DNA from: Charina bottae
Lineage: Eukaryota > Chordata > Lepidosauria > Squamata > Charinaidae
Assembly (NCBI GenBank): GCA_023362775.1
Contig: JALMGJ010000001.1
Location: 65,172,001 to 65,236,000 of the forward strand
DNA length: 64,000 nucleotides
Reading direction: 5' to 3'
This document shows, piece after piece, positions 1 through 12,625 of the stretch (positions are counted from its first letter, which is position 1; every line of letters begins with the position of its first letter). The notes beneath the pieces were generated by a model. That model saw nothing but the letters and a program-made list of their open reading frames with translations. It had not been told where the DNA came from and made no database searches. A program made the position numbers and the translations under genes.

Positions 1-1392
1 GAGGGAACCCAGCTCCTGAGACAGACAGACAGACATGAACTGGTAGGCGCCACCTCAGACATAAGGAAGGAACTGCGGGGGGGGGGGAGACTGAACTTGA
101 GAGCATCCCTGAACAATACAGAGATCTGAGGGAAGTATCTGGGGAGGAAGAATCAAGCCAGCTCCCTCCCCACTGAAAAATGGACTGTGCCATAGAATTA
201 GAACCAGGGGTGACACTGCCCAAACCGAGACTATACCCAATGACTCCCAGAGAACTGGAGGCACTATGAGAGTTTGTGGATAAAAACGTAGCGCGTGGGT
301 TCATCCGCCCAGCCACCTCCCCGATGGCAGTGCCAGTGTTGTTTAGAGCCAAAAAAGACAGCTAAGGATGTGCACTGATTACCAAGGACTGAGCACAATT
401 TGCATGGCGAACAAATACCCATTGCCATTAATGAAGGACATGTTGGCACACCTATCGAAAGGAAAGATATTCACCAAATTGGATTTAAGGGAAGTGTACT
501 TCAGAATACGAATCCGGGAGGGGGATGAATGGAAGACAGCATTCAATTGTCAACTAGGTTGTTTTGAATTTTTAGTAATGCCTTCGGATTGAGGGGAGAG
601 CCGGGAGTATTTATGCAACTAATTAATGAGTTTTTACATGATTTATTGTACCTCAATGATATTCTAATATTCACGGAGACAATGGAAAAACATGTGGGCT
701 TGGTGAGGGAAGTACTGAAACGACTGTCACAAAACCAATTATATGCCAAGCTATTGAAGTGTGACTTTCACAGGGAAGAACTAGACTATGTAGGATACCG
801 AGTCTCAGGCAGGGGGGTTGGAATGGACCCGGGAAATGTATGGGACATGCTAACGTGGGAGCCCCCCAAGAACAGGAGACAGCTCCAAAGTTTCTTAGGT
901 TTTGCTAATTTGTATCGCCAGTTCATCCCCCACTTCATGCAAGTAGCGTTGCCCCTCACTGATTTGCTAGACCAAAGGAAAGGGGGAGACAGGGAAAATA
1001 AAGAAGCCTAGCAAACCCATAAAATAGACAGCAGAGTGTCAAGAGGCTTTTGAGCAGCTAAAGTCATTATTCACCTCAGAGCCTATACTAAAGCATTCAG
1101 ACCCCACCAAAGCTCTGATTGTTCAGGTTGATGCGTCAGAAATGACAATGGGGGTATTACTACAAAAGGACAAGGAGGGAAAGCTGCGACCATGAGCTTA
1201 CCTCTCCCGCAAATTCACTGACACGGAGCACAGATGGCACATTTGGGAGAAGGAGGCATATGCTGTTCAATGGATGCTAATAACTTGGAGGCACCTACTG
1301 GAAGGGGCAAAACACCCATTCAAGGGTTGGACCGATCATAAAATTCTAGAAGTGCTGTGAACCCCGAGAAAACTGAACCCTAAACAAGTCAG
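1..1392 (+). pseudogene. Ty3/gypsy-type retrotransposon pol remnant (RT-RNase H)
   Basis: Conceptual translation in shifting frames gives the reverse transcriptase and RNase H region of a Ty3/gypsy LTR retrotransposon. Segments resembling the RT N-terminus lie around 235-360. The core with CTDY- and KLDLR-like motifs is at about 368-590. The catalytic-box region reads LYLNDIL at about 647-667, where the family normally has Y-x-DD, so the second Asp is changed. A connection segment (FLGFANLYRQFI) is near 893-930 and an RNase H-like part (VDASEM, then AYLSRKFTDTEHRW) spans about 1060-1370. Stops and frameshifts (for example near 590, 1010 and 1195) show a dead copy. No LTR is visible in the window, and the 5' part would lie left of position 1. 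A neighbouring LINE 3' end starts near 1393. Confidence 0.85.
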
Positions 1393-1795
1393 GTGGGCTC
1401 AATTGAATTTACCCATCCAGTGAGAACATCTCAGGAAGGCCTGTTAAGACTCCCCCCTCCCCCCGAAGTGAAGGGGACACGGACAAGACAACAGGCCTTC
1501 CCTGTGGCGACCCCCACACTTTGGAACTCCTTAACCCCATATGTTTGTAAGTCTTCCTCCTTCATGGTTTTGAGAAGATATTTAAGGACAGTTTTATTTC
1601 ACCAGGCTTCAACCCTAGCTAAGTTTTATCAGAGTCCATCTTGGGGAAGGGTTTGATTTTTTTAATGGATGATTTATTATTACTGTTGTTCTTATACTTT
1701 TAACTTATTTTATTGTCGCATTTATAATTTTAATTTGTTTTAAAAGTGTTTTTTAAGTTGGGTAGGCTATAAAAACTGTAAATAAATACATTTCT
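1393..1795 (+). mobile_element. LINE 3' end fragment (L2/CR1-like)
   Basis: An open stretch (1393-1656) ends in a pattern typical of the C-terminus of L2/CR1 LINE ORF2: a TPTLWNSL motif followed by a basic LRRYLRTVLFHQA segment. It is followed by an AT-rich 3' untranslated tail. The same motif (ALWNILPPEV ... FRKALKTWL) is seen in the better-preserved antisense L2 at 35.7-36.7 kb. It abuts the gypsy remnant, so one probably interrupted or truncated the other. Clade assignment is tentative. Confidence 0.55.
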
Positions 1796-3404
1796 TAATG
1801 AATTTGAGAATGGGAGGTTGATGTTGAACCTACTGGCCTACCTAGGTTGGTATTAAAATGGCTCTCTAAGATCACAGTCAGAGGACATTCCCTGACTTCC
1901 TTTCTATCTGTGATCCTTTTATTTGGAGTACCAAGGTTTGAATCTGGGGTCTTCTGCATATAAAACTTCCCTTCTGCTATTGAACAAATGGTCTTCCTAT
2001 CCAGGCAAATTGGCACTCAGTAAAAATGACTAAGACTAGAACAAGGATGGATCATATTTCAAGGGTTGGGTGCCACAACTTGGCTTCCCAGTCTTTCAAC
2101 TAGCAACAAGACGCTGAAATTTTGTTGGGGGGCAGGTAGGAGGAGGCTTTTTTAAATCTTTGTGTTTTGGAGACAGGGGATAAGGGCAGGAACTGAAATG
2201 GGAGGCCTCTCTAAGGCAAACCACTTCCATTTTTACCTTTAATCTCCTAAGAAACAGCCCCAAGTCCATCATCAGCATCAAAATAGCCCAATTTCAATGG
2301 CATGAATTCAAGCCATTTTTTTTCTTTTGCTGGGAGGTAGCTTGTTTGTGGGAATGGAAGTGGTTTGCCCCATTCTTTCATTCACACCTTTAATTTTGTG
2401 ACAACGGTAAAAAAAAAAAGTGCCCCCAGAAATCAACTATTTTAACTCTAGATTTTGGTGGAAGCATCACTTGCTCAGGTGGCCAAGTGGGATATCGGGA
2501 GGCTGTCTGCAGTCCATGGGTTGACTATCACAGGAGTGAGAAAGTTAATTCTTACATTAGGAATAGGACAATGAAAAGGTTTAGTTAACAATCTAAGAGA
2601 ATTTATTTAGTTTAGTTAGCGATTTAGTTAAGTTTAGAGAAAAGTCAACCATATACCTAAAGTTCAAGACAATCCAAAATTGGTACATTAAAATGTGTCA
2701 ATCCCAAAGACACAGGGTGACTTGTACAACAAGCTGAAATTAACAAATGTAGTACAGGAGCCTTCAACAATATTTTGGAAGAACCCTTGAAATTATAAAA
2801 TGGTCTGATCCATATGGTACTATTGTGTGGATACTGCCACAATATGACTTCCCTTTCACTAGCCCTTCTGCCATTATCACTAATATAGAAATTCTATAAT
2901 AAGGTCAAGGAATGTACTTTTGGAAGCTGCCAAATTCCATCAAAGAAAGCATCTGTTATTTTTAAGAATAATTCCCTGGTCATTTTTATTTGCTGGTTCT
3001 CCTGCCACATAATTAATATTTTTATCATATGGACAAAGCAACCCAACCTCCCCCAGTTGGGTGCCTACCAGATGTTTAGTATTTCAGTTCCCAGCATCTC
3101 TAGTCAGCATGCCCAATAATGGAAAGAGTTATGAGATGGAAGTTGTAATCCAATACACACAAAGGATACCAAACTGGAGAAAGGTAAGCCAGAACATGTA
3201 GGTATTTCAAATACTTATGTGAACTAAATGTTAGCATGGGATATACCCATGTGAGACTCTGTGAGAGCCAAATTCAGAGGAGCGGCTTTATGGTAGCAGC
3301 TGAACAAGGTGGCATTAATCAAACCCAGTTCATAAACCCTGATTCTGATCCTGGAAATCATATATTCTTCTCTTATGCATTTACCTCAAATAAATGACTA
3401 GTAC
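1796..3404. other. Unassigned AT-rich DNA downstream of SYT14
   Basis: No exon-like or confidently recognised repeat sequence was found here. At about 3060-3175 there is a weak imperfect inverted arrangement of a 'ccagatgtttagtatttcag' type sequence and its partner near 3150. It resembles decayed short hAT-like MITEs common in reptiles, but it is too diverged to call. Confidence 0.4.
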
Positions 3405-3413
3405 TCTGAAAGG

Positions 3414-3754
3414 TACAAGGGGCGTGGTGGCTCAGGGGGTAAGACGGCAGGCTTGTCGATCGGAAGATCACAAGTTCGGAGGTTCGAATCCCTAGTCCTG
3501 CATGCGGAGTGAGCTCCCGCACTAGCTCCAGCTCTTGCCAACCTAGCAATTCGAAAGCATGCAAATGCAAGTAGATGAATAGGTACCACTTCGGTAGGTA
3601 GGTAACAGCGTTCCGCGCGCGTCATGCGACCACATGACCGTGGAAGTGTCTTTGGACAATGCTGGCTCTTCGGCTAGCAAACAGAGATGAGCACCGGTTC
3701 CTAGAGTCGGACACGACTGCACAAATGTGCAGGGGGAACCTTTACCTTTTTTAT
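3414..3754 (+). mobile_element. Sauria-type tRNA-derived SINE, copy 1
   Basis: The tRNA-like head has a pol III A box (gtggctcaggggg) and B box (ggttcgaatcc), followed by the Sauria SINE body and a Bov-B-like tail (agagtcggacacgactg ... ggggaacctttacc). It is flanked by a short direct repeat tctgaaagg (3405-3413 and 3755-3763), consistent with LINE-mediated insertion. At least five further copies lie in this window. Confidence 0.9.
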
Positions 3755-3763
3755 TCTGAAAGG

Positions 3764-4607
3764 AGCATCAAGAAGTTCAAACTCAAAATAAGGAACACCT
3801 GGTTGTAAGTAAAGTATAAACTTAATGCTAGAAGTTCTGAAAATCAACTCTTCTGGATACAAACTTTAAGAACTTTGTCTGTTCCATATTACAGCATTAG
3901 AGTCTAGTATGATTGGTGGTATATACATTTTATAAACTTCATATAAATCTCTATTTGTATATACATAATGCAATAAATTTAAAATTACATGGCAATATAT
4001 AGATTAGCCTTCCACAGCTTGGATCATCTCCAGAAGTTTAGACATCAATTCCCAGATTTCTCAACAATGATCATGCCTCTTTTTAAAAAAAAAATTACAA
4101 TCATAGACTGAAGAGGAAGAGAAGGAGGAAGACAACAACATTAAAATACAAAATATGCAGGATAAAAGCCTATTCACAGCAGAAGCTAAGTGTGCCTATA
4201 TTATGTTCAGACCAAACAGTTTCTGACTGCCATTGCTATGGCACAAAATTTAGCCAACTTCCTAGAGACTTCGCAGACTGGTTGTTTTAATAGGAAGCAC
4301 ACAATTGCCTATTAGGACTGGCCCAAGTAATCTGTGATTAGAGGAAAGATTAACTCCATTTCCAAGGGTGACAGATATGGTATTTCAAAAGTACATGTAT
4401 GACAAAGCCAAATAATCATGCTGTACAATTCTGATAGCTGAAGTCCACACATCTGGGGAAAACTCAGGCTGGGGAAGGTGATACAGATGGGTCAATATGA
4501 CTTTCCTGTGTCAAAGAGTTATAAGTAAAGAAAATATTTCTAGGACATCAAACATACGAAGTGTGTGCTTTATCATCAGCTCATGACCTTATTTAGTCAA
4601 AAAATGA

Positions 4608-4639
<32 letters not shown>

Positions 4640-7600
4640 AAAAAAAGCAGTTTGTATACAAAATTGTCCCTTACTGGCATAAGTCTCTGATCTAACAGTA
4701 AAGGGGGAATTTGGAGGAAATCCGTAACAAATAATCCTCAGTAATAAACAAATAAAAATATCATATTTGTACAATGCTGTACTGCTTTGATTTTATGTCA
4801 TTTTTGAGTTTTGAATTCACTAGGTCTGTCCAATGTTTAAAAATAACTTGTGGTATAAACTTTAAGCTGTTCTATAGCATAATCCCATAGAAAGGTAGTA
4901 GATATTTTCCACTCCCCTTACCCATCCAATGTTTTATGTCAAATCAAAGGTTTATTATGTTTACAGGCCATCAAACATTATTTATGTGTACACTGTAATT
5001 TCCAAACAAGGTGTATACCATTTGAAAATTAGGGCAGCATTGACATGACAGTGGCAGAAAAACAAATATATATATTTAATTGCTCCACATCTATCTTGCC
5101 TTCCAACAAAATAATTCATTAGTTGTGTCTATGATAGACTATATTTTAAAAAGAAAAATATAGAGGAACAACTCAGATTAAGAAACTTTCAGAAACAGGA
5201 ATTTCCTGGATCATAATCACAGTTTTTCATCATTTCTTTCCTCTGTAAAAATACTTTATCCATTCTTCAAGGCACTATGATGTTGCAAGTCTTACAAGTC
5301 AATCTTAAACATGCATTTCAGAAGTAAGCTCTAGTACATACTTTATGGTAAGCAAGTTTAGAATTGGAAACTAAAAACTATAAATAAAACTAAATATTTA
5401 ACTTTTAACTAAAATGCAACTAAATAAGGATTTTTGAAATACAAAACAAGGCTTGTGTAAAGGCAAATTAACAAGAATCAGAACTCAAAATAAATCAGTA
5501 AATTGTACCATTAATCATATTTAAGTTTGCAAAAGATCCTGAACAGTATTGGTTAACAAAATTACTGTACATTTCTTGTGCTCTACATTTCATGCAACAC
5601 AGGAAAAATCATTTGGTAAACCTTTAAAATCAATCCATTCAGCATCACATTATAGTTACAAATTTAAGTAGTAAAACATGAAAGGCACTGAATAACAATT
5701 TCAAGACTACAGCTGAGAAATTTTAAGGAGGTTGTTAAAAGTTTTGAAACTGGGAACATTACACATCCTTCATGTGGACTCGTATCCATTCATGCAGTAC
5801 TGGAAAGTCTTTGATCTCAAACATAGCAGCATTCAATATTATTGTGGGTAAGAGTAATAAACATGTACTTACTCAATCAGTCTACTCTAAGTATAAAAGG
5901 AAATGCATTAATCCTTTTTTTTCCAGCTTCACTTCAGCTAAAGCTGGCACTTGAACAGAAATCCATCAGTTCTGATTATGTTTACAACCAATATAGATTC
6001 CATAGACATTCTAGGTGTTTATTTAAGTTATACTTTCTTCTGTCATGATCTCACCACTATATTCATGGCAAGCAGTGTCTTGACCTCCAATATAACTGAA
6101 ATCTTGCAATTGTTGAAAAGAAAGAGGTGAAACCATTTACTGCAAGAATTCTTGAGTAAGCAAGCTCATAATACTTTCCTGGATACTTCAACTCATGTAA
6201 TTCAAGCATGTGGGAGGGAGAAAGAAAGTGAATTAACTGCTGGGACAAAATAAATGTTAAGTGCTAGCAGTTTATCCCCTCATTATCTAAAATTACCCAA
6301 ACCTTGTTGTTCCCAGATATTGTAACTCGCAAATTTTATCATCATTGAATTTCTAAAATTTTCCATTTTTTTTTAAATTATGTATTTCTTAGAATTATGG
6401 TTATGCCAATAACCATAATTCATATAAAGACCAGCTGCCTTAATTAAAAAGCAGTTATGAGCCAAATCCTTCCTTCTCTTACCTAAACAAAAGCACCATT
6501 AGTATCACAGAGAGATCCATGACAGAAACTGCCTGCAGGATTCCATCAGGTTCTCTAAGCCACTTATAATGGGTAAAGGGGGATACTTTAGTTATGTCCA
6601 GGAACTTGTGGCTGTCCAGTGAATTGTTTTACTTTTTCCGTTTGAAGAGCAGACCTCCCACCACATCACACTGCCTTGCCCTACCTTATTCATGGAATTT
6701 TATGGGGAAGTGAGATATTGTTGTCTTCTACTTGTAAACCTCCATGTTTCTTCCTCAGCTTTTTCTCTTTTTTTCTGAGCATAGAAATTTTATTAAGGAA
6801 AGATGGAACAGTCACACAATATCTTTTGATTAATACCATTAGAAACATCTATGTGGAAGCACAGTTTCAAACAATAGAATTCTGCTATTTCAAAATCACA
6901 TATCGAAAGCTCCCTTGTGCAACTCTTTGGATCCTGTGCTTTCAAGCTGGCAAATGAGGAATCAGAAAATTGAAAAGTGCTCAGTGCTTACACTGGGTCC
7001 TATTTCGTTAAGATCCAAAGAAGGCACACAATGAATAATCCTGCATCATAGATATGTTAAACTGAAGACACCCTCCCAGTTATTTTTTAAGAGGTGAGAC
7101 TTATACCTCTGGTCAAACAAGTTTCACAAGCTATTGAAATAATACAAAAGCCTATTTATCAAGAGTGAAAGTTATGTGTCTCTACACCATAAATGGTGAT
7201 TCTCTTTCAAAACAGTTTCAGCTCCCTAGGGGGAAAAAAATCCTGCTTAAAGCAGACACCACAGAGAATCTGATAAGTAGTCAGCATCTAGCTTCTCTTG
7301 CATAGCAACTCTAATGGTCTTCAGAATTACACTGTCAGAAATGTTAAGTCACTAAGAATGGAAAAAAGTAATACTTCTACTACTGCAACCCTACATTACA
7401 ATTTTTCTCTCCTATTGTTGAGCTTTCTTCCACCATTCAACCATTCTTCTTTCCCCCTCTAAATCTGCTTCTTGATAGATCATCTACAACACACAGCATA
7501 GCACCACTAAAAGAAAAAGAACAACACAATCAGAGAATTTCATAGGAATAAAGGATTTACACAAAAGTTACATAAGTTAACCAAAACAAGGATAGGTGAG

Positions 7601-7833
7601 AGGAATCCTAAATGATTCATGATAAAGACAGTGGTTGCTGTCTTCTGTATCTGGTGCTTTTAAAAAAATCAGTAATGTTAAATGAAAATGTGGAAGTTAA
7701 TATTTCTTCACAGCATTTTGTGCATTTTTTTTGAAGAGGAATGTTGAACTTGTAATTTCTGTAGGAGTCTCTTAGCTGTACCAAAACAACAATCTTGTTG
7801 AACTTTGACATTCTGTGGAGACCCAGTTCTACA
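3764..7833 (-). other. SYT14 3' UTR and downstream flank (extent unresolved)
   Basis: This AT-rich region lies directly 3' of the SYT14 stop codon on the minus strand and must contain the 3' UTR. Candidate antisense AATAAA hexamers (TTTATT on the plus strand) occur for example at 6789-6794 and 6018-6023, but the sequence alone does not decide which is used. No other gene was recognised. A (TAC)n tract lies at 4608-4639. Confidence 0.4.
4608..4639. repeat. (TAC)n microsatellite
   Basis: About ten tandem TAC units. Confidence 0.95.
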
Positions 7834-8147
7834 TTAAGATTCTAACAATGAGTGCCACCTACATATTTGTTGTCCTTTTGATTCTTTCATCTCAGTCCAG
7901 TGGTTCAGTTCCTCTTCACCAGAACTGTTCAAACCTAAAGAAATCCAGCCTATCATTTCCTTTCGCTTCATGCTGCGTTTGTTATACACAGATAATATAA
8001 GTGTAACATCAGAAAGCTGAAAGAGTGCCACTTGAAAAATAAAGGTCTCCTTGTAGACCGGATTTGGCTGCCCTCTTCGGATAGATGTCTTGCATTTGGA
8101 CATCTCTTGACCCATGGAATTCAGCAATGTCAGCTTAACAAATGTAT
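7834..8147 (-). CDS. SYT14: Synaptotagmin-14 terminal exon: rest of C2B domain and stop
   Basis: The minus-strand exon runs from acceptor AG at 8149-8148 to stop TAA at 7836-7834. Its 314 nt supply two bases of a split Asn codon plus 104 codons including the stop. The peptide starts [17 protein letters not shown], continues through [18 protein letters not shown] and [20 protein letters not shown], and ends [13 protein letters not shown]. This is the type-2 C2B fold of the SYT14/SYT16 group, which lacks the full set of Ca2+-coordinating aspartates and is regarded as Ca2+-independent. Family knowledge places the protein in membrane trafficking, tethered by an N-terminal transmembrane segment that is not in this window. 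SYT14 is preferred over SYT16 from remembered family sequence. The plus-strand ORFs over this exon are antisense shadows. Confidence 0.92.
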
Positions 8148-11100
8148 CTACAAAATAGACAATTTGATACATGAGTTGTCTTGGACAAAACATTTCACCT
8201 ACCAAAACATCAGAATATCTTTAAGATTATGGTGTATACCATATTGGATTTGAACAATTGACTAAACTTAATAATGTAACAAAAAGAGAAAAATATTTCA
8301 TTGTGACTTTTACTTAATTGTAAATATCCTCTCATAATAAATTGACTTAGAGGTATACCTCATAATCCTACTATTATCCCTTGCTCACTTGCACCAAGCA
8401 GACGCATATAGCATTAACACTTAGCAAGCTACAACTGGCACAGCACTGTAAATCATATCAGAGTTTTCAGATCATATAAATAGGTGTATAATGACATGAA
8501 AAAAAGAAATTACAGGTAAAAGAATGGGATTGGAGTGCAGTGATAACATCACAGTGTTCAAGATGAAATGTTTGCTTAAAAATCTCTCTGCATGGATGTG
8601 GTTTTCTTCAAGATTTTTTATTCAGCTTTGTACAATTAAAATGCCAAAATATAAAATTATCCATTGAAAAGTTTATATTTACTCATGTGAATAAAGCTCT
8701 TCATGTGTGATTTTTGCATGCAGACATGCGGTACAATAAATCATTAGTACACAGTTGCTCTATACTAATTTTAAAGAATAGCATGTCATACCATACTATT
8801 CAGGTACAAAATCTTTGCAATGTTTTTGTATAGGAAGCGGTATAAAATAGATTTAATAAAAATAATAGTTAAAATATTCAGAGTACAATAAAAAATCCTA
8901 TGTGCACAGAGAATACATTCCATTGCCCATAGAGGAAAGGGAAGAAACCCCTCTCTGTCTGAAGCTCCATGTGTGCACTAGAGCTATTAGACCATGGATA
9001 TGAATTCACTGAAATAGCATTGACATTCAAAACTTTCATTGTTACTGTTGTGTGGAAGCACTTTGCCTGAGAAAATACAGTCATAATTACTTAATTCAGT
9101 ATGTACACCAATGTTTGTTTTTATTTAATTTAAGAACAGAAAGATTTTGTCTTTTTTTTTTTCTTGGTATATGCATGAATTTGGATTTTTTAAAAAGAAA
9201 TTTGGAATGTTTAAAAAAGAAATAATAAAATTGAGTGTCCAGACATTTATTCACATGTTTATTTTACAAATCTTTGAAATACCACCATCCATAGTTAGAG
9301 ATCAGCTCTATCTCCATTATAATAGTGAAATAATTATTGTACATCATCAGAAACCAGCATGGTAGAAAGTGGTGGAGAGCTTTGAAGCTGGCAGATTTCT
9401 TTTGCATGAAAAAGACAACATCCAATTAGTCTCCACAGGAACTCACCTCGTATTATATAAACCTGTCCACCTATCAAGTGTTTTAGACAACAGAACAGTC
9501 CGTCTGACAACGGGGGTGGGGTGGAAAGCAGTAAAAGAAATAATGACCAGATGTCAATAGTTGGGTGACACAGGATCAAAGGTTAAAGTTTAAGAGGAAA
9601 CACTATTCACCAGAGTGAAAGAAAACAAAACGTTAGCAAATCAGTTTTAGAGAAAAGGATTGAGCAAAAGGATGGGCAGGTAGAATTGAATGAAATGAAT
9701 TTTGTTATGTTAACTGTGTAATCTTTAACAAAAGAATTACACTGTTTCAAATAATGTGATATCCTAATAGTGTTTTCTGTTGGGTTTAAAACACAAGAGC
9801 ATGGAGATTCATGCAAAAGATCAGGCTACAAACTAGAAATCAAAGTATGTTTTTTAGCAGACCTTCCTCTTTTTCATGCAAACTCCAGCTTTCTGAGTAA
9901 GGATCAATTAAATGAACTCAGACTAGGGGAGGTCAATAGAATTACGATAAGATAAATAATTGCTGAATTGCATTCTGCGTATACTGTAAACAAAGTAATG
10001 AAATCCGGTTAAATTAATTTAGCTGGTTAATTTATACATTTAATGCCATTTTACTGCATCTTCCATCTGAGATAATGTTTTAGGCTAAAATGCAAGCTTA
10101 CTTGATCAAAATTTAAAAAACCAATTCAAAGCTACATGGTTTCTTCAATGCACATAGAGAGCTTCCCATAAGTTCAAATTTCCAATTCAAATTGCAATGT
10201 CAGGATAGCACTAAATAAACAATGATAATTAATAAACAGAATATGCCCAACATGTGCACAAGATTCCCTAAACTGTAGTGTGAGTCCACATGAAATGGAA
10301 AAATAAACAAAACAAGCACTCTTTTTTTCCTTAGAACTATCAAGAACATCAAAATAGTTCTTTATTGGTTTTGCAACAAAGGCCCTTTTCTACTTGCACC
10401 TAACAATGGTGTGGACATTCCCCAGCAATCTCTTTTCTCTGCCATTTCTCCATGACATTGCCTTCATCTTGTCTTCAACCCAAACACGAGGTAGCTTAAA
10501 GTCATCCGTTGCTGTTCTGGCATTAAACTAGTATTTTAAGCAGCCAACAGGCAATTTTACTACAGGTACAATCTGACATACTTTACTAATCATTTTGTCA
10601 GTTGTGCTGTCAGGTGACTTCTAGGGGTTCTATCACTTCAGTATCTATTGGCCACTCAAGATTGGTACAGGTACACCTCTTGGCCCTGGGCACTGTCCTC
10701 CAGGGCCATACAGCTTTGAGCAGCAAAGGAGTCCTGATTTAAAAAAAAAAAAACTCTATACTTTCTGTACATGCTCTATACATCCCTATGACTTGGACAC
10801 TTGGATTGGCCTGAATAATAGTTGACCAGGGATGGCTATATGGTGAAGCAGGAAAGAGAGAGACAATTCATTCTCAAAAACCTCTGGTACAACCACTCTC
10901 CCATTGTGTCTGTCTACTGCTGTTTAGACTGCTTCTAAACATAGATTGTCTGCATTTCCAGAAAAGCAGTAAATCTGTGATTGAAGCAATCTGACCAAAT
11001 CTGACCAAAGGTGGAGTTACACTATGAAGTTGCGGAGAGAGAGCATGTGTGCGCATGCACACACGCACATGCACACACACACACACACTGTGCTGATCCA

Positions 11101-11730
11101 AATCTGGCAATGGGACTGCAAACCTATACCAGTTTAGTTTTCTGCTGGCTCAAGGAGAGGAGAGCACTTTAAGTGAGCTGTGCAAAAAAGCTTATAAATT
11201 GGTTTGGTATAATGAAGACCTGTGAAATATAAGATCTTCTTGCCCCATCCACCGTAACAGGTAGGTAGGTAGGTAGACAGGTAGACAGACAGATACCACA
11301 CCAAATGAATATCTGTATATGTAGACTGATCTATTGGCTTTGACTCTGTATGTCCTTGAGTTGCTTTCTCCACTGAAATACTATACATATTCTGAAACTC
11401 TATATCCTAGAAATGTATTAGATTTTTGTATGGTCTTTTAGACATCTACCTGCAATCTATTACATGACTTTCAGAAACTCTAAGGAAGTTTTGATTAGAA
11501 ATAAGGAGTGTAAGAAACAGGAAACATCTTCTAAAAATTCTGCACTTAGCAGACCCGACAAGATTTTTAAAAATGTAAAAATAGCTATGGAGGAAGGGAG
11601 ATTTTCATTAGGACCATAATGCTTCCATTAATGATCTGAATGGAAATTGTTCCCTACTCTGCAATAATTTCTGAGTGGGGGAGAGGGGAACCATGGGTGC
11701 AAATGAGGACTCTCCCCCACTCTGGGTAAT
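8148..11730 (-). other. SYT14 last intron, part without recognised elements
   Basis: Intron between the C2A-C2B linker exon and the terminal exon. It is AT-rich. Apart from a (CA)n tract at 11057-11089 and short tetranucleotide runs near 11262-11293, I recognise no repeat or exon. Confidence 0.5.
11057..11089. repeat. (CA)n microsatellite
   Basis: Interrupted CA/CG dinucleotide run. Confidence 0.85.
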
Positions 11731-11815
11731 TTTAGCATGATACGTCGATGAAGGTTCTCAGTCATCCAGGTGGAACAGTCTGTAGCTTGAATCATGTCAA
11801 CTGGATTTCTATTTT

Positions 11816-11865
11816 CTCAGTGGAAACGTTTCGCTCCTTATCCAAGAAGCTTCTTCAGTCTGAGC
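11816..11865 (-). ncRNA. Hammerhead ribozyme-like motif in PLE-A1 left (inverted) terminal repeat
   Basis: On the minus strand the conserved core appears in order: CTGAAGA (fits CUGANGA), a stem II hairpin with a GGAT loop, GAAA, then the palindromic stem III ACGT. The third stem I pair is an A-C mismatch in this copy. One extra base lies between the CUGANGA box and stem II. Activity is not shown. Confidence 0.6.
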
Positions 11866-11894
11866 AAAGTTAGTAAGGGAATGTATTGTCGAAG

Positions 11895-12396
11895 GCTCAG
11901 CTAAAAATCAGCTAAAGACAAAAGGGACCCCCGCACCGCTGCAGGAGTATACCGCATACCATGCAGCTGCGGACAAGTATACATCGGAACCACAAAACGA
12001 AGCATTCACACCAGGATAAAAGAACACGAAAGACACTGCAGACTACAGCAACCAGAAAAATCTTCAGTAGCTGAACATGCTCTCAAGCAAACAGGACACA
12101 AAATCCTATTTGAAAACACAGAAATACTGGACAACACCAAAAGCCACTACACCAGATTATACAGAGAAGCCATTGAAATTCACAAACACCAGCACAGTTA
12201 CAATAAAAAAGAAGAAAGTTTAAAAATTAGCAAACCCTGGCTACCAGTCCTGAAAAACACAGCCTGCAAAAGGTCAACGAACTCAGTCCAACCACCAGGT
12301 CATGGGAATACTTCTCACAATGAACATGCTAATCACGCTCATCAGCCACTCGTTAACATTTCAACACAACAAAAAACCCCACCTAATCTCCTATAA
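11895..12396 (+). pseudogene. PLE-B ORF C-terminal fragment, GIY-YIG endonuclease
   Basis: The open frame contains AGVYRIPCSCGQVYIG (11941-11988), the paired GVY and YIG strands of a GIY-YIG nuclease with the Cys cluster seen in PLE endonucleases. It continues with TTKRSIHTRIKEHERHC and a SSVAEHALKQTGHKI segment, and the stop is at 12394-12396. In autonomous PLEs this domain follows the reverse transcriptase and nicks target DNA. Here the RT is missing and there is no start codon in a sensible place, so this is a 5'-truncated, non-functional remnant, although this segment is undisrupted. Confidence 0.85.
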
Positions 12397-12465
12397 TTTA
12401 GCTCTATAAATAGAACATTGCCACTCTACCTGGGCACAGAGATTTTGCTTCTATCTGTGCTCCTG

Positions 12466-12508
12466 CCCTCTGAAGATGCTGGCCACAGATGCTGGCGAAA
12501 CGTTAGGA
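12466..12508 (+). ncRNA. Hammerhead ribozyme-like motif of PLE-B
   Basis: CTGAAGA at 12470-12476, GAAA at 12497-12500, then CGTT and AGG. Bases before the first box (CCT) pair with AGG after the putative cleavage residue (stem I). ACGT is the self-complementary stem III. Stem II is short (GCT/GGC with one wobble) with one extra T after the CUGANGA box. Minimal palindromic stem III hammerheads of this kind are known from PLEs and are thought to act as dimers. Confidence 0.62.
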
Positions 12509-12625
12509 ACCACAACTTCCAGAACACGGCCACACAGCCCGGAAGACCCACAACAGCCATCTTAGTAAGGGAATCCTTAAATATGTTTCTAGGGTGGCTG
12601 TGTGACTTTGCACTTGGGGCTAGGT

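Larger units (their letters stand above)
11883..12561 (+). mobile_element. Penelope-like element, family B, nested in PLE-A1
   Basis: The insertion is flanked by a 13-bp duplication ttagtaagggaat (11870-11882 and 12562-12574), which is itself PLE-A terminal-repeat sequence. It begins with a remnant of the terminal motif gtattgtcgaaggct, continues with an open GIY-YIG coding segment, and ends with a 3' UTR carrying a hammerhead-like motif and the tail acggccacacagcccggaag. The family is distinct from PLE-A in both protein and RNA sequence. It is younger than the host copy, because it splits it. Confidence 0.88.
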
